In this document: in pieces, positions 26,293-34,835 of the stretch
How positions within the stretch are numbered: position 1 is the first letter of the stretch
Layout: every line of letters begins with the position of its first letter
DNA from: Longimicrobiales bacterium
GTDB lineage: Bacteria; Gemmatimonadota; Gemmatimonadetes; Longimicrobiales; Gaopeijiaceae
Direction: 5' to 3'
DNA: 45,852 bases
NCBI GenBank assembly: GCA_028278645.1
Contig: JANQDZ010000097.1
Span: forward strand, 1 to 45,852
The notes under the pieces: generated by a model
What the model saw: only the letters and a program-made list of their open reading frames with translations
Told to the model about the DNA's origin: nothing
Databases searched by the model: none
Position numbers and translations under genes: made by a program

Positions 26293-27179
26293 TCTGCTTT
26301 CGCCCACTCCACGACTTTGGCCATGTCCTCAGGCTCCACGGCGCTAAAACTCATCTCCTTTTTGGTTGCCGGATGCCAGAAGCTCAGCGCAGAGGAGTGC
26401 AGCATCTGGCGTGCCGCCCGGCGATCCAACTCCTGCGCCCAGCCCCGGTTCTCACCACCCATCCCTTTTACCCATCTGGCGCCGTACACGTTATCCCCGA
26501 CCACGGGATGCCCCAGGTGGGCGAGGTGGACCCTAATCTGGTGTGTCCGGCCCGTCTTGAGCGAGGCATCGAGGTAGTCGGCGGCGGCCCACCGCTCTCT
26601 CACCCGGATCCTCGTCAAAGCCCGCCGACCGCCTTCCACCACGGCCATCTTCTTCCGGTCCCGGGGGTCCCGGCCCACGGGAGCCTCCACCGTAGTAGGA
26701 GATTCGGGGAGGTGCCCCCAAGCCACCGCTCGGTAGATACGACGAACTTCTCGCTTGCGGATTGCGTTGGAAAGGGCCACGTGGGTTTCGTCCCCCTTCG
26801 CCACCACCATGAGCCCGGACGTGTCGCGGTCGAGCCGGTGGACAATACCCGGCCTCAGTTTGCCTCCAATCCCTGACAAATCGGTCACGTGGTGGAGGAG
26901 AGCGTTCACCAAAGTACCGTCAGGATGGCCGGGCGCTGGGTGCACCACCATTCCTGCGGCTTTGTTTACGACCAGGAGGAACTCATCTTCGAAGACCACA
27001 TCCAGAGGGATGTCCTGCGCCTCGACGGACAGGGGCTCGGGAGGTGGCACCTCGACTTCGACGAGGTCCCCGGGCCCGACCGGATCGGACTTCTTGGCCT
27101 GTTTGCCGTCCAGGGTGACAGATCCCCCGTCGATCAACGCCACACACCGGGACCGAGAGAGGCCCAACCGCCTGGCCAT
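26280..27179 (-). CDS. RluA/RluD-family 23S/tRNA pseudouridine synthase
   Basis: The 299-residue protein has an N-terminal S4 RNA-binding domain (LGLSRSRCVALIDGGSVTLD), the catalytic core with HRLDRDTSG at 114-122 (Asp117 is the nucleophile in this family) and the conserved RTHQIRVHLAHLGHPVVGD near 210-230. It converts uridine to pseudouridine in structured RNA, usually in the 23S rRNA. The in-frame sequence upstream of the ATG at 27179 reads THERLDRF, the normal start of the S4 domain, but has no ATG, GTG or TTG as far as ileS. The functional start may be a CTG (27191 or 27221), or the protein may really begin at 27179 with a shortened S4 fold. Confidence 0.9.
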   Translation of the reverse strand: MARRLGLSRSRCVALIDGGSVTLDGKQAKKSDPVGPGDLVEVEVPPPEPLSVEAQDIPLDVVFEDEFLLVVNKAAGMVVHPAPGHPDGTLVNALLHHVTDLSGIGGKLRPGIVHRLDRDTSGLMVVAKGDETHVALSNAIRKREVRRIYRAVAWGHLPESPTTVEAPVGRDPRDRKKMAVVEGGRRALTRIRVRERWAAADYLDASLKTGRTHQIRVHLAHLGHPVVGDNVYGARWVKGMGGENRGWAQELDRRAARQMLHSSALSFWHPATKKEMSFSAVEPEDMAKVVEWAKAEWKN

Positions 27180-27304
27180 GAAGCGATCCAGGCGTTCGTG
27201 CGTTCCCTCTTCAGCCAGAAGGCGGTGGGTCTCGGTGTCGCGGGCTTCCGTAACTCCCTCCTCGTTCGTCCCTGCATCTCCGGTGAGCTGGACGACTGGA
27301 ACCC

Positions 27305-30300
27305 TCAGTCCTCTAGGCGAGACAGACTGATCGTTGTTGCGTGTCCCTCCAGGTCAACTTCGACCACCGTTTCATATTCCTGATCGCTGCCCACTTCCCC
27401 TACGGCGTACTCCCGGGCGAGCGTCTCTCCGCTTACGAAGGCCTCGTGAGCCGTGGCGGCCGAAACCACCTCGTCGGGCCCGTGAATCCCCAAGGAGATC
27501 CTGTCCGTGATCTCGAGCCCGGAGTCCTTCCGCAGGCGTTGAATCCGGTTCACCAGCTCCCTGGCCAAACCTTCCTGGCGGAGGGACTCGGTGACGGTGG
27601 GATCGAGGGCGGCTGTGAAGGTTCCATCACTCTGGACCACCAGGCCCTCTCTGGCCTCCTCCAGGATCTCGAATTCCTCAGCCTCGAGCTGGAAAGATCC
27701 TCCGCCTACCTCGATTTCCAACGGTTCACCATCCCTGAAGGCGAGGAGGGGCTCCGTCGAGAGCGACCGAATGGCCTCAGCGGCTTCCTCGGACTTCTTC
27801 TGGAACCTGGGGCCCAAGGCTCTGAAGTTTGGTTTCGCCACAAGCCCCACCAGCCCCTCGGCCGAGCCGAGGAAATCCACATCCTTCACGTTCAGTTCGT
27901 CTTTCAGGAGCGCCAGGAGGGCGCCGTCGAGGGTCATGCCCCCAGGGGTGACGGCATACATCTTCCCCAACGGCTGCCGGACACGGATCTGGACTTCCTC
28001 CCTGGCGGCCCTGCCCAGCGACACGAGAGCCCTCACGGCGGCCATCCCGGTCTCGAGAGGTTCATCCATCCGATCAACGTCTGGTTTCGGGAAGGGGGCC
28101 AGGTGGACACTCTCACCTTTGAGAGCCCTGTGGATCCAATCGGAGACGAAGGGGGTCACCGGAGCAACAGCCCGGGAAAGACCCACCAGGACCTCCCACA
28201 GGGTCCTGAAAGCCGCCCTGGAATCGGGCGACTCCCCGCTCCCCCAGAACCGGCTCCTGGACCGACGTACAAACCAGTTGGACAGGTCCTCGTTGAGGAA
28301 ATCCACCACCGATCGGTACGCCCGGGTGACGTGGTACTTCGTCAACTCCTCCTCGACCTCCACCAAGACCGAAGCGAACCGGGAAAGGATCCACCGGTCG
28401 ATGATGGGGCGGTCCTCCGGCTCAGGATCGGTATCGGAGGGGGTCCAACCCTCGGCCGAAGCATAAAGGGCGAAGAACCGATACGTATTAAAAAGTGTGT
28501 CGAAGAACTTCCGGGAGGACTCACGGACCCCCTCGGGATCATATCGCTTCGATGCTCCGGGCTGGCTCACCGTCACCAAGTACCACCGAACGGCGTCGGC
28601 GCCGTGCTCCTGCACCGCATCCCACGGATCCACCACGTTCCCCCTGGACTTGGACATCTTCAGCCCGTCTTCGTCCAGGATATGCCCGTTCACCATGCAG
28701 TTCAGGTAAGGAGTTCCCCTCCCCAGCATCACGGAAATCGCAAGGAGTGAGTAGAACCACCCCCGAGTTTGGTCGATGGCCTCACAGATGAACTCGGCCG
28801 GGAAATGGCTCTCGAACTCCTCCTGGTTCTCGAAGGGGTAATGCCACTGGGCAAACGGCATGGCCCCCGAGTCGAACCAGACGTCTACAACCCCCGGCGT
28901 ACGTTTCATCGTGCCGGAACAGGAGGGGCACGGAACTGTGATCTCGTCGATGAAGGGACGGTGAGGATCGAACCCGTCCGGAAGCCCTCCGGCCAACTCG
29001 CTCAGCTCCTCGAGGCTACCAACCCAAACAACGTGATCCTCGTCGTTTTCACATACCCATCCGGGAAGGGGCGTGCCCCAATACCGATCCCGTGATAGGG
29101 CCCAGTCCACGTTGTTCTCCAGCCATTCGCCGAACCGCTTCTCGCCCACCTCGGGAGGGAGCCAGACGATCTTCCGGTTCTCCTCGAGCATCTCTTTCTT
29201 GAGGGTCGATGTGGCAGCGAACCAGGAATCCCGTGCCATATAGATGAGCGGCGAGTCGCACCGCCAACAGTGGGGATAGGAGTGGACCGTCGTAGCGCTG
29301 GAATGCAGGTTCCCCCGCTTCTTGAGCTCCTCCACCAGAAGCGGATCGGCGTCTTTCACAAACATACCACCGACCACCGGGATGTCTTGGAGGAAACACC
29401 CCGCGTCATCCACGGGACGGAGCATGCTCAGACCGTGGCGCTGTCCTGCAGTGTAGTCGTCTGATCCGAAGGCCGGAGCCATATGGACGATGCCGGTTCC
29501 TTCCTCGGCGCTGACGAAATCCTCCAGGACAATCGACCAGCTGTTCCCGGTATCCTCGGGTACCGGAACCAGGTCGAGGGGCCTCTGGTATCGCCGTCCT
29601 GCAAGCTCTTCGGCCTGATAAAGCCGGACGATCTCCGCACCCTCTCCCAGGACCTCCTCCGCCATGGCCTCAGCCAGGATCAGGCGCCGGTCCCCAACCG
29701 CGACTTCGGCATACCTGAGGTTCGGGTGTATGGCTAATCCCACGTTGGACGGGACCGTCCAGGGCGTCGTAGTCCAGACCAGAAAAGCCCTCCCGAGGGA
29801 ATCGACATTCCCGTCCTCGTCCAACAGAGGGCAGAGGAAAAAGAGGGACGCGTCCTCGATGTCTTTATAACCCTGGGCCACCTCGTGCGAGGAGAGAGCT
29901 GTCCCGCACCTGGGGCAGTAGGGCACACTTTTATACCCACGGTAGAGGAGTCCCCGGTTCGCCAATTCCTTCAACACCCACCATACCGACTCTATGTATT
30001 CAGTATGGTAGGTCACGTAGGGACGGCTGTAGTCGAGCCAGTATCCGATCCTTTCGGAGAGCTGTTCCCAGTCCTCCTTGTAGGTGAAGACCGATTCTCT
30101 GCACACCTCGTTGAACCGCTCGATCCCGACCTTTTCGATCTCGGGTTTTCCGCTGATGCCCAGCCGTCTTTCAGCCTCGATCTCCACTGGGAGCCCATGG
30201 GTGTCCCACCCGGCGATGCGGGTGACGCTCCTACCCTGCATGGCACGATGCCGACAGACCAAGTCTTTCAGGGTCCGGCTGATGATGTGGTGCAGCCCCG

Positions 30301-30457
30301 GCTTCCCGTTTGCGGTGGGGGGACCTTCGTAGAAGACGAAGGGCTCGCCCCCGGCCGTGAGATCTAGGGTTTGGCGGAAGAGGTCTTCTTCCCGCCAGGT
30401 CTTCTGAAGCCCCTCCTCAAGTGCCAGGAGGTTCTCGGGCAACTCCGGGTATCGCAT
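27305..30457 (-). CDS. ileS: Isoleucyl-tRNA synthetase, type 2
   Basis: The 1050-residue enzyme charges tRNA-Ile in the cytoplasm. The class I signature HIGH appears as GLHHI at 54-58 in PPTANGKPGLHHI, and KMSKS is exact at 600-604. A CP1 editing domain lies between them (around WTTTPWTVPSN and the WCDTHG-like AGWDTHGLPVEIEAE before it). The anticodon domain and a DUF5915-like C-terminal extension (NRIQRLRKDSGLEITDRI) follow. The length and the extension fit the eukaryotic-like type 2 form, which is often naturally less sensitive to mupirocin; that trait is inferred from type only. It lies 15 bases behind the purine phosphorylase gene. Confidence 0.96.
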   Translation of the reverse strand: MRYPELPENLLALEEGLQKTWREEDLFRQTLDLTAGGEPFVFYEGPPTANGKPGLHHIISRTLKDLVCRHRAMQGRSVTRIAGWDTHGLPVEIEAERRLGISGKPEIEKVGIERFNEVCRESVFTYKEDWEQLSERIGYWLDYSRPYVTYHTEYIESVWWVLKELANRGLLYRGYKSVPYCPRCGTALSSHEVAQGYKDIEDASLFFLCPLLDEDGNVDSLGRAFLVWTTTPWTVPSNVGLAIHPNLRYAEVAVGDRRLILAEAMAEEVLGEGAEIVRLYQAEELAGRRYQRPLDLVPVPEDTGNSWSIVLEDFVSAEEGTGIVHMAPAFGSDDYTAGQRHGLSMLRPVDDAGCFLQDIPVVGGMFVKDADPLLVEELKKRGNLHSSATTVHSYPHCWRCDSPLIYMARDSWFAATSTLKKEMLEENRKIVWLPPEVGEKRFGEWLENNVDWALSRDRYWGTPLPGWVCENDEDHVVWVGSLEELSELAGGLPDGFDPHRPFIDEITVPCPSCSGTMKRTPGVVDVWFDSGAMPFAQWHYPFENQEEFESHFPAEFICEAIDQTRGWFYSLLAISVMLGRGTPYLNCMVNGHILDEDGLKMSKSRGNVVDPWDAVQEHGADAVRWYLVTVSQPGASKRYDPEGVRESSRKFFDTLFNTYRFFALYASAEGWTPSDTDPEPEDRPIIDRWILSRFASVLVEVEEELTKYHVTRAYRSVVDFLNEDLSNWFVRRSRSRFWGSGESPDSRAAFRTLWEVLVGLSRAVAPVTPFVSDWIHRALKGESVHLAPFPKPDVDRMDEPLETGMAAVRALVSLGRAAREEVQIRVRQPLGKMYAVTPGGMTLDGALLALLKDELNVKDVDFLGSAEGLVGLVAKPNFRALGPRFQKKSEEAAEAIRSLSTEPLLAFRDGEPLEIEVGGGSFQLEAEEFEILEEAREGLVVQSDGTFTAALDPTVTESLRQEGLARELVNRIQRLRKDSGLEITDRISLGIHGPDEVVSAATAHEAFVSGETLAREYAVGEVGSDQEYETVVEVDLEGHATTISLSRLED

Positions 30458-30472
30458 GGATGAACGGTGTTC

Positions 30473-31324
30473 TCAGGGGTTTGAAAGGCGAGCCATGACT
30501 CCACGGACCACTGTGGCAAGGCTCGGTTCGGCGTTCCTGGCGGTCTTGATAATAGTGGCAACATCCACCGGCTTCAGGGTGTCCGGCAGGCAGGAATCGG
30601 TGATGATCGTGAGTCCCAGTACCCGCATGTCCATATGCCGGGCAACGATCACCTCGGGGACCGTGGACATTCCCACCACGTCCGCGCCCATCCGCCGAAG
30701 CATCCGGTACTCGGCCCGGGTTTCGAGGTTCGGGCCTTGAACAGATACGTAGACACCCTTTCGCAGAGTGATTCCAGCTTCCGCGGCCACTGATGCCGCC
30801 AGGCCTTGGAGATCACGGTCATAGGGTTCGGACATATCAGGGAACCGGGGCCCGAGCTCGTCCAGGTTCGGGCCCACCAAAGGGTTGTCGCCAAGAAGGT
30901 TGATGTGGTCGTCTAGGAGCACCAGTTCCCCGGGCCCCCAATCAGGGTTCATCCCACCGCACGCAGCGGAGACCACCAACACCTCGGCTCCCAGGAGAGC
31001 CATCACCCGGATGGGGAACGTGACAGCCCTCAGGTCGTACCCCTCGTAGAGATGGAACCGACCCTGCATCGCCACCACCGGAGTCCCCTCGAGATCGCCA
31101 AGGATCAGCCGGCCCTGGTGGCTCTCAACCGTGGAAAGAGGGAAATGGGGAATCTCCCCGTAGGGGATTGATGCCGCCACCTGGATCTCTTCGGCGAGGC
31201 GTCCCAGACCGGTGCCCAGGACGATCCCGACGTGGGGATTCAGGTCACACCGGTTGCGCACTTCCTCCACGGCTTCTTGAAAGAAGGCCATAGGGTCGGC
31301 GGTGGACGATCCGGGCTCGGCCAT
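30473..31324 (-). CDS. Purine-nucleoside phosphorylase (trimeric, PNP/MTAP family)
   Basis: The 283-residue protein matches class II purine-nucleoside phosphorylases, which split (deoxy)inosine or (deoxy)guanosine with phosphate. Visible motifs are the phosphate-binding GIVLGTGLG at 33-41, HQGRLILGD, the ribose region VVAMQGRFHLYEGY, the base-site region VVSAACGGMN, and GPNLETRAEYRMLRRMGADVVGMST. Asn near the end of the family (TIITD) is present as ITDSC. It sits three bases behind divIVA and is part of the same run; together with hpt further along, it supports purine salvage. Confidence 0.93.
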   Translation of the reverse strand: MAEPGSSTADPMAFFQEAVEEVRNRCDLNPHVGIVLGTGLGRLAEEIQVAASIPYGEIPHFPLSTVESHQGRLILGDLEGTPVVAMQGRFHLYEGYDLRAVTFPIRVMALLGAEVLVVSAACGGMNPDWGPGELVLLDDHINLLGDNPLVGPNLDELGPRFPDMSEPYDRDLQGLAASVAAEAGITLRKGVYVSVQGPNLETRAEYRMLRRMGADVVGMSTVPEVIVARHMDMRVLGLTIITDSCLPDTLKPVDVATIIKTARNAEPSLATVVRGVMARLSNP

Positions 31325-31327
31325 TCC

Positions 31328-32389
31328 CTATCCTTCCGACCCCTTCCCCTCTTGTTCCTTTTTGAGGAGAGAAAAAAGCCACTTCGGTTCTTCAGGGATG
31401 GAGGAGGGGTCCTCTTCGGTTTCGGCTGCGGCTACCTCCCCACCCTCTCCGGTGTCTTCTTCCTGAGGGGGATCCACGGAGCCTAGGGCCCTGGCCGGAG
31501 CAAGATCCTCTATCCCCACGGGGACGGCGCCCTCCAGCACCTGAGTGTCGAACCCATCCGGAAGGTCCTCCCCAACGTCCTCAGGGGCCAGTTCCTCCAC
31601 CGGAGCCACCACCTCTTCCACCAAATCGGCGGCAGCCTCGGCCTCGTCGGCAAGGGCTTCTATCTCTTCCGGAACGGATTCCGGCTCAACCTCCACGGCT
31701 TCCGCCTCTTCGGCCACCGAATCCATCTCTTCAGCCACCGCTTCGACCTCTTCGGCGTCGGCCTCGATCTCTTCCACGTCGGCGTCGACGTCCTTCACGT
31801 CGGCGTCGGGATCTGCTTCGAGACCGGCCTCCGGGTCCAGGCCCCCGGCTGGGGCCCAACCCCTGAATTCCAGCTCAAGGGGGGTTTCTTCCAGGGGTCG
31901 CCTGGCCTCTTCAACCTCCACGGCGTCAAACTCTCTCTCGAGGAGGCCTCGGAACGACTTCAGGAATTTCATGCGACTCCGCTCGAGCTCCTCCAGAGCC
32001 CGTTGGCGCTCCATGATCAGCCCCTCGGCCTCTCCCAGGCGCCTGCCGATCTCCGCGTCAGCCTCGGCTTTGAGGAGCTCGGCTTCCCGCGTTGCCCTGT
32101 CCAGGATCACCGAAGCGTCGCGCTCACTCTGGCCTTTTACATCCTCACGGAGTTTCTGAGCCGAGACCAGCGCTTCTTGAACAGCGCTCTCACGACCCAC
32201 GAGGCCTTCCAACTGTTCCTCGAGCCGCCCGGTTTTGTCCGTCAGGGCCAGGTTCTCCCTCACCAACTCCTCGAACCTTTCGGCCACGAGATCCATAAAC
32301 GTGTCCACCTCCTCCGGATCGTAACCCCGAAGGATTTTCCGGAAGTCCCCCCTCTTCTTCCGGACATCGAGTGGTGTCAGGTCGATCAT
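31328..32389 (-). CDS. DivIVA-domain coiled-coil protein with acidic tail
   Basis: Residues 1-45 carry the DivIVA N-terminal motif (LTPLDVRKKRGDFRKILRGY, DPEEVDTFMD), which binds curved membranes in relatives. Residues 30-165 form a long coiled coil (RFEELVRENLALTDKTGRLE, LKAEADAEIGRRL). The tail from about 200 to 290 is an irregular acidic repeat of Glu, Ala, Val and Asp (VEEIEADAEEVEAVAEEM). In known cases DivIVA proteins mark poles or septa and recruit partners. The tail is not typical and may be a binding or spacer region. The gene overlaps yggS by four bases, a pairing common across bacteria, usually beside division genes. Confidence 0.88.
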   Translation of the reverse strand: MIDLTPLDVRKKRGDFRKILRGYDPEEVDTFMDLVAERFEELVRENLALTDKTGRLEEQLEGLVGRESAVQEALVSAQKLREDVKGQSERDASVILDRATREAELLKAEADAEIGRRLGEAEGLIMERQRALEELERSRMKFLKSFRGLLEREFDAVEVEEARRPLEETPLELEFRGWAPAGGLDPEAGLEADPDADVKDVDADVEEIEADAEEVEAVAEEMDSVAEEAEAVEVEPESVPEEIEALADEAEAAADLVEEVVAPVEELAPEDVGEDLPDGFDTQVLEGAVPVGIEDLAPARALGSVDPPQEEDTGEGGEVAAAETEEDPSSIPEEPKWLFSLLKKEQEGKGSEG

Positions 32390-33081
32390 CTCGGACGCTC
32401 CCCAAAAAGTGCGGTCCCTATGCGGACCATGGTGCTTCCCTCTTCCACGGCCAGCTCGAAATCATTGGTCATCCCCATGGAAAGCTCCCGGCCCCGATAT
32501 CCGGGGAGCTTCCCGGCATCCTCGTGGATCCTTCTCAGATCCGTGAAAACCCTCCGAAGAACGGCCTCGTCCTCCACGAATGGAGCCATCGTCATGAGGC
32601 CCCGAACCTCCAAGCCTCCAAGCTCGAGGATCTTATGGAGGCCGTCCAGCACGGTTTCTTTCGAGAATCCGCTCTTGGTTTCTTCTGATGAGAGGTTCGC
32701 CTGTACCAGAACCGGTACCGGCGTCCCCTGCTCCAGCGCGAACCCCGAAATCCGGCGGGCAAGTTTTAGAGTGTCCACCGAGTGTACCAGGTCCGCCAGC
32801 CCCGCCACCTGTTTGGCTTTTCGGCTCTGGACGTGCCCGACCATGTGCCAGGTCGCCGCATCCCTGCCCAAGAGGCCGACCTTCCGTTCCATCTCCTCGA
32901 CCCGGTTCTCCCCCAGATCTCTGAGCCCGGCGGATAGGGCCGCTTCGAGGGCTTCCACCGGGTGGGCTTTTGTTATTGCGACAAGAGTAACCTCGCTAGG
33001 GTCTCGTCCTACTTTTATGGCTGCCGCTTCAATCGCCTCCCGCACCCGCGGGAGGTTCTCCATAACCCGTGTCTTGAACAT
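32386..33081 (-). CDS. yggS: YggS-family PLP-binding protein
   Basis: The 231-residue protein belongs to the YggS/PLPBP family, single-domain fold III proteins that buffer pyridoxal phosphate. Lys38 in TLVAITKAHP is the expected PLP lysine, and LGENRVEEM and WHMVGHVQSRK are the other hallmarks. The family has no known catalysis but affects vitamin B6 and amino-acid balance. A taggag ribosome-binding site precedes the ATG at 33081. It is the first gene of the long run down to 10675; upstream lie the tonB terminator and a short gap where a promoter should be, though no clear consensus was found. Confidence 0.93.
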   Translation of the reverse strand: MFKTRVMENLPRVREAIEAAAIKVGRDPSEVTLVAITKAHPVEALEAALSAGLRDLGENRVEEMERKVGLLGRDAATWHMVGHVQSRKAKQVAGLADLVHSVDTLKLARRISGFALEQGTPVPVLVQANLSSEETKSGFSKETVLDGLHKILELGGLEVRGLMTMAPFVEDEAVLRRVFTDLRRIHEDAGKLPGYRGRELSMGMTNDFELAVEEGSTMVRIGTALFGERPR

Positions 33082-33131
33082 AAGCTCCTATTTTAGCGCC
33101 AAACGGGGCGCGGCGCGCCCTACTCGGTGCA

Positions 33132-33167
33132 ACAAAAAGAGGCCTCGCCGGGGGCGCCGGCGAGGCC
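33132..33167 (-). terminator. Rho-independent terminator of the ton operon
   Basis: On the minus strand an 11-bp perfect GC stem (ggcctcgccgg paired with ccggcgaggcc, 33141-33167, loop of five) is followed by TCTTTTTG. It lies 40 bases behind the tonB stop. The other side also ends in a T run (33171-33177), so it could work in both directions. Confidence 0.9.
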
Positions 33168-33204
33168 ATTCTTTTTTAAAGCGTGAGTTCCTCTGCGCCC
33201 GTCC

Positions 33205-33894
33205 TTATCGAGTGGTGAAGGTAATGGGCAGAGAAATCCACACCGGAACCCGCTTATCCCGGTTCAGGGCCGGGGTGAACTCGATGATGTTAGCCACCTG
33301 GATGGCCGCATCGTCCAGGGCTTTGTGCCCCGAAGATTCGTTCACCTGGGTGTTCACGACTTTTCCGTCTTCGTCGATGAAGAACCAGACCTGAACGGTG
33401 CCACCGATCCCCGCATCCCTCAGGAGGGGCGGATACTCTCTTTCCAGGGCCCGGGCCACCGCCGTCCTGTTCTTGATGTCAGGGCGAACCGTATAGGGCG
33501 TAAACGTCGGGGCCGCGGAGATGTCCGTTGTGGTTATCTCCTCAGGCGGAGGGGGTAGGTCCTCAACGGGGTTATCCTCGAAAGTGGTCGGCGCGATCGT
33601 GATGTCTTCGCTGATGTCCGCTGCCGCGATCACCGGCGTGGCCGGCCGGGCAATTTGCTCCGGCGGCGGCGGGATCTCGATCTCCGGCGGGAGCTCGATG
33701 GCTTCGAACTGATCGGTGACCACGGAGACGTCCTCGGCCGTCAGCTCAGGGAAGAAGAAGAAGATTGCGAAGTGAGCCACCGTAGCGACGATCATGGATC
33801 CCCAGAACCAGGATCCGAAGGATCTTTTGAAACGATCGTTGGCCGTTAGCAGGACTCCCGAACCGGCATTACCCGGCGTTGCTTCTGCGTTCAT
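33205..33894 (-). CDS. tonB: TonB-family energy-transducing protein
   Basis: The 229-residue protein has one membrane anchor at about 30-50 (GSMIVATVAHFAIFFFFPEL), a periplasmic proline-rich spacer (IELPPEIEIPPPPEQIA and DLPPPPEEIT) and a C-terminal TonB domain at about 145-229, with YPPLLRDAGIGGTVQVWFFI and the closing FTPALNRDKRVPVWISLPI. It passes proton-motive energy from ExbB-ExbD to outer-membrane receptors. It overlaps the upstream exbD by four bases and is followed by a strong terminator, closing the operon. The receptors it serves are not in this window, unless the plug protein at 4225 is connected. Confidence 0.93.
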   Translation of the reverse strand: MNAEATPGNAGSGVLLTANDRFKRSFGSWFWGSMIVATVAHFAIFFFFPELTAEDVSVVTDQFEAIELPPEIEIPPPPEQIARPATPVIAAADISEDITIAPTTFEDNPVEDLPPPPEEITTTDISAAPTFTPYTVRPDIKNRTAVARALEREYPPLLRDAGIGGTVQVWFFIDEDGKVVNTQVNESSGHKALDDAAIQVANIIEFTPALNRDKRVPVWISLPITFTTR

Positions 33895-34340
33895 CGTCTT
33901 GCCCCTGTCATCTGCCGCTCGAGGGCCGTAGCGAAGACCACCCGGACTACCCCAGCGGACACCAACTCTTTCTGCACCTGATCCAGGAAGATATATGGGG
34001 TTTCACGATCACCTCGAATGGAGATGACCAGGTGACGTTCCGACGCCGCGTACAGCGGCAGTACGATGTCGGAAACCTCCTCCATGGGGACTTCCTGATC
34101 GTTAATCCAGATGGTGCCGTCCCGCTCCATCCAGATGTTCAGAATATTCTTGACCTTCTCGTCGATCTTTTCGGTTGCCGCCGCCTCAGCCCACTCGATG
34201 GGCCGATCCTTGTCCGTCCGGAACACGGTGGAAACCATGAAGAAGATGAGAAGCAAAAAGGCAATGTCGGCCAGAGATGAAGATGGGATCTCCGACGACG
34301 CCTTCGACTTCCTGTCTAATCCGCCACCTTTGATAGGCAT
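33891..34340 (-). CDS. exbD: ExbD-type biopolymer transport protein (second copy)
   Basis: The 149-residue protein has one N-terminal membrane helix, SSLADIAFLLLIFFMVSTVF, with Asp25 at the place of the conserved proton-carrying Asp, and a periplasmic domain rich in beta strands. With ExbB it forms the inner-membrane proton channel that drives TonB. It lies two bases behind the first exbD and overlaps tonB by four. The two ExbD copies differ in helix flanks (SSSLADIAF against TASMADIAF) and in the periplasmic part, so they are diverged paralogues and may form a mixed dimer. Confidence 0.93.
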   Translation of the reverse strand: MPIKGGGLDRKSKASSEIPSSSLADIAFLLLIFFMVSTVFRTDKDRPIEWAEAAATEKIDEKVKNILNIWMERDGTIWINDQEVPMEEVSDIVLPLYAASERHLVISIRGDRETPYIFLDQVQKELVSAGVVRVVFATALERQMTGARR

Positions 34341-34342
34341 GG

Positions 34343-34771
34343 TTAGAAATCCTCCAGGACCTGCAGGGAGATCCTCTCAGCACCGGCTAACTGAAGGGCG
34401 TCCAGCACATCGATCATATACTCGTGCGGCGCATCGGGATGGGTTTTCACGGCGGCGATCAGATTCGGGTTCTGCGTCACCTCTGTTCGCCAGAGAGTCT
34501 CGATGTCGTCCGCCCTCATCTGCTGCACCGAAGTGCTCTCACCTCTTTTCACCTCCACGATGCCGTTCGTTTGAACGATGAGGTGGAGAATGTTGTTCTG
34601 GCTCACCTCGACCTGCTCTCCTTCTTCCGGCAGCACGACCTCGAGCCCCTTGTCCTTGGGGAAGACCGTGGTGACCAGGAAGAAAATGAGTAGCAGGAAG
34701 GCGATGTCGGCCATGGACGCAGTCGGGATCTCGTCGCTGACCTTCGACTTCTTTTGGTTTATGACTGCCAT
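34343..34771 (-). CDS. exbD: ExbD-type biopolymer transport protein (first copy)
   Basis: The 142-residue protein has the membrane helix MADIAFLLLIFFLVTTVF with the functional Asp22 and a compact periplasmic domain (VVLPEEGEQVEVSQNNILHL, IAAVKTHPDAPHEYMIDVLD). It belongs to the ExbD/TolR family and pairs with the ExbB protein encoded 64 bases upstream. Short ExbDs of this kind often come in tandem in bacteria with large TonB receptor sets. The ATG has no overlap with exbB; an agggaa stretch precedes it. Confidence 0.93.
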   Translation of the reverse strand: MAVINQKKSKVSDEIPTASMADIAFLLLIFFLVTTVFPKDKGLEVVLPEEGEQVEVSQNNILHLIVQTNGIVEVKRGESTSVQQMRADDIETLWRTEVTQNPNLIAAVKTHPDAPHEYMIDVLDALQLAGAERISLQVLEDF

Positions 34772-34835
34772 GTTCCCTTCCCTGTTGTCCTTCTAGTTCT
34801 TTACAGGATCTCTCGCGTCAATGTTCCGGGGACGG

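Noticed and set aside
27341-28750. 469-codon plus-strand frame
   Set aside because: Antisense of ileS; His/Pro/Gly/Arg-rich composition typical of a shadow frame.
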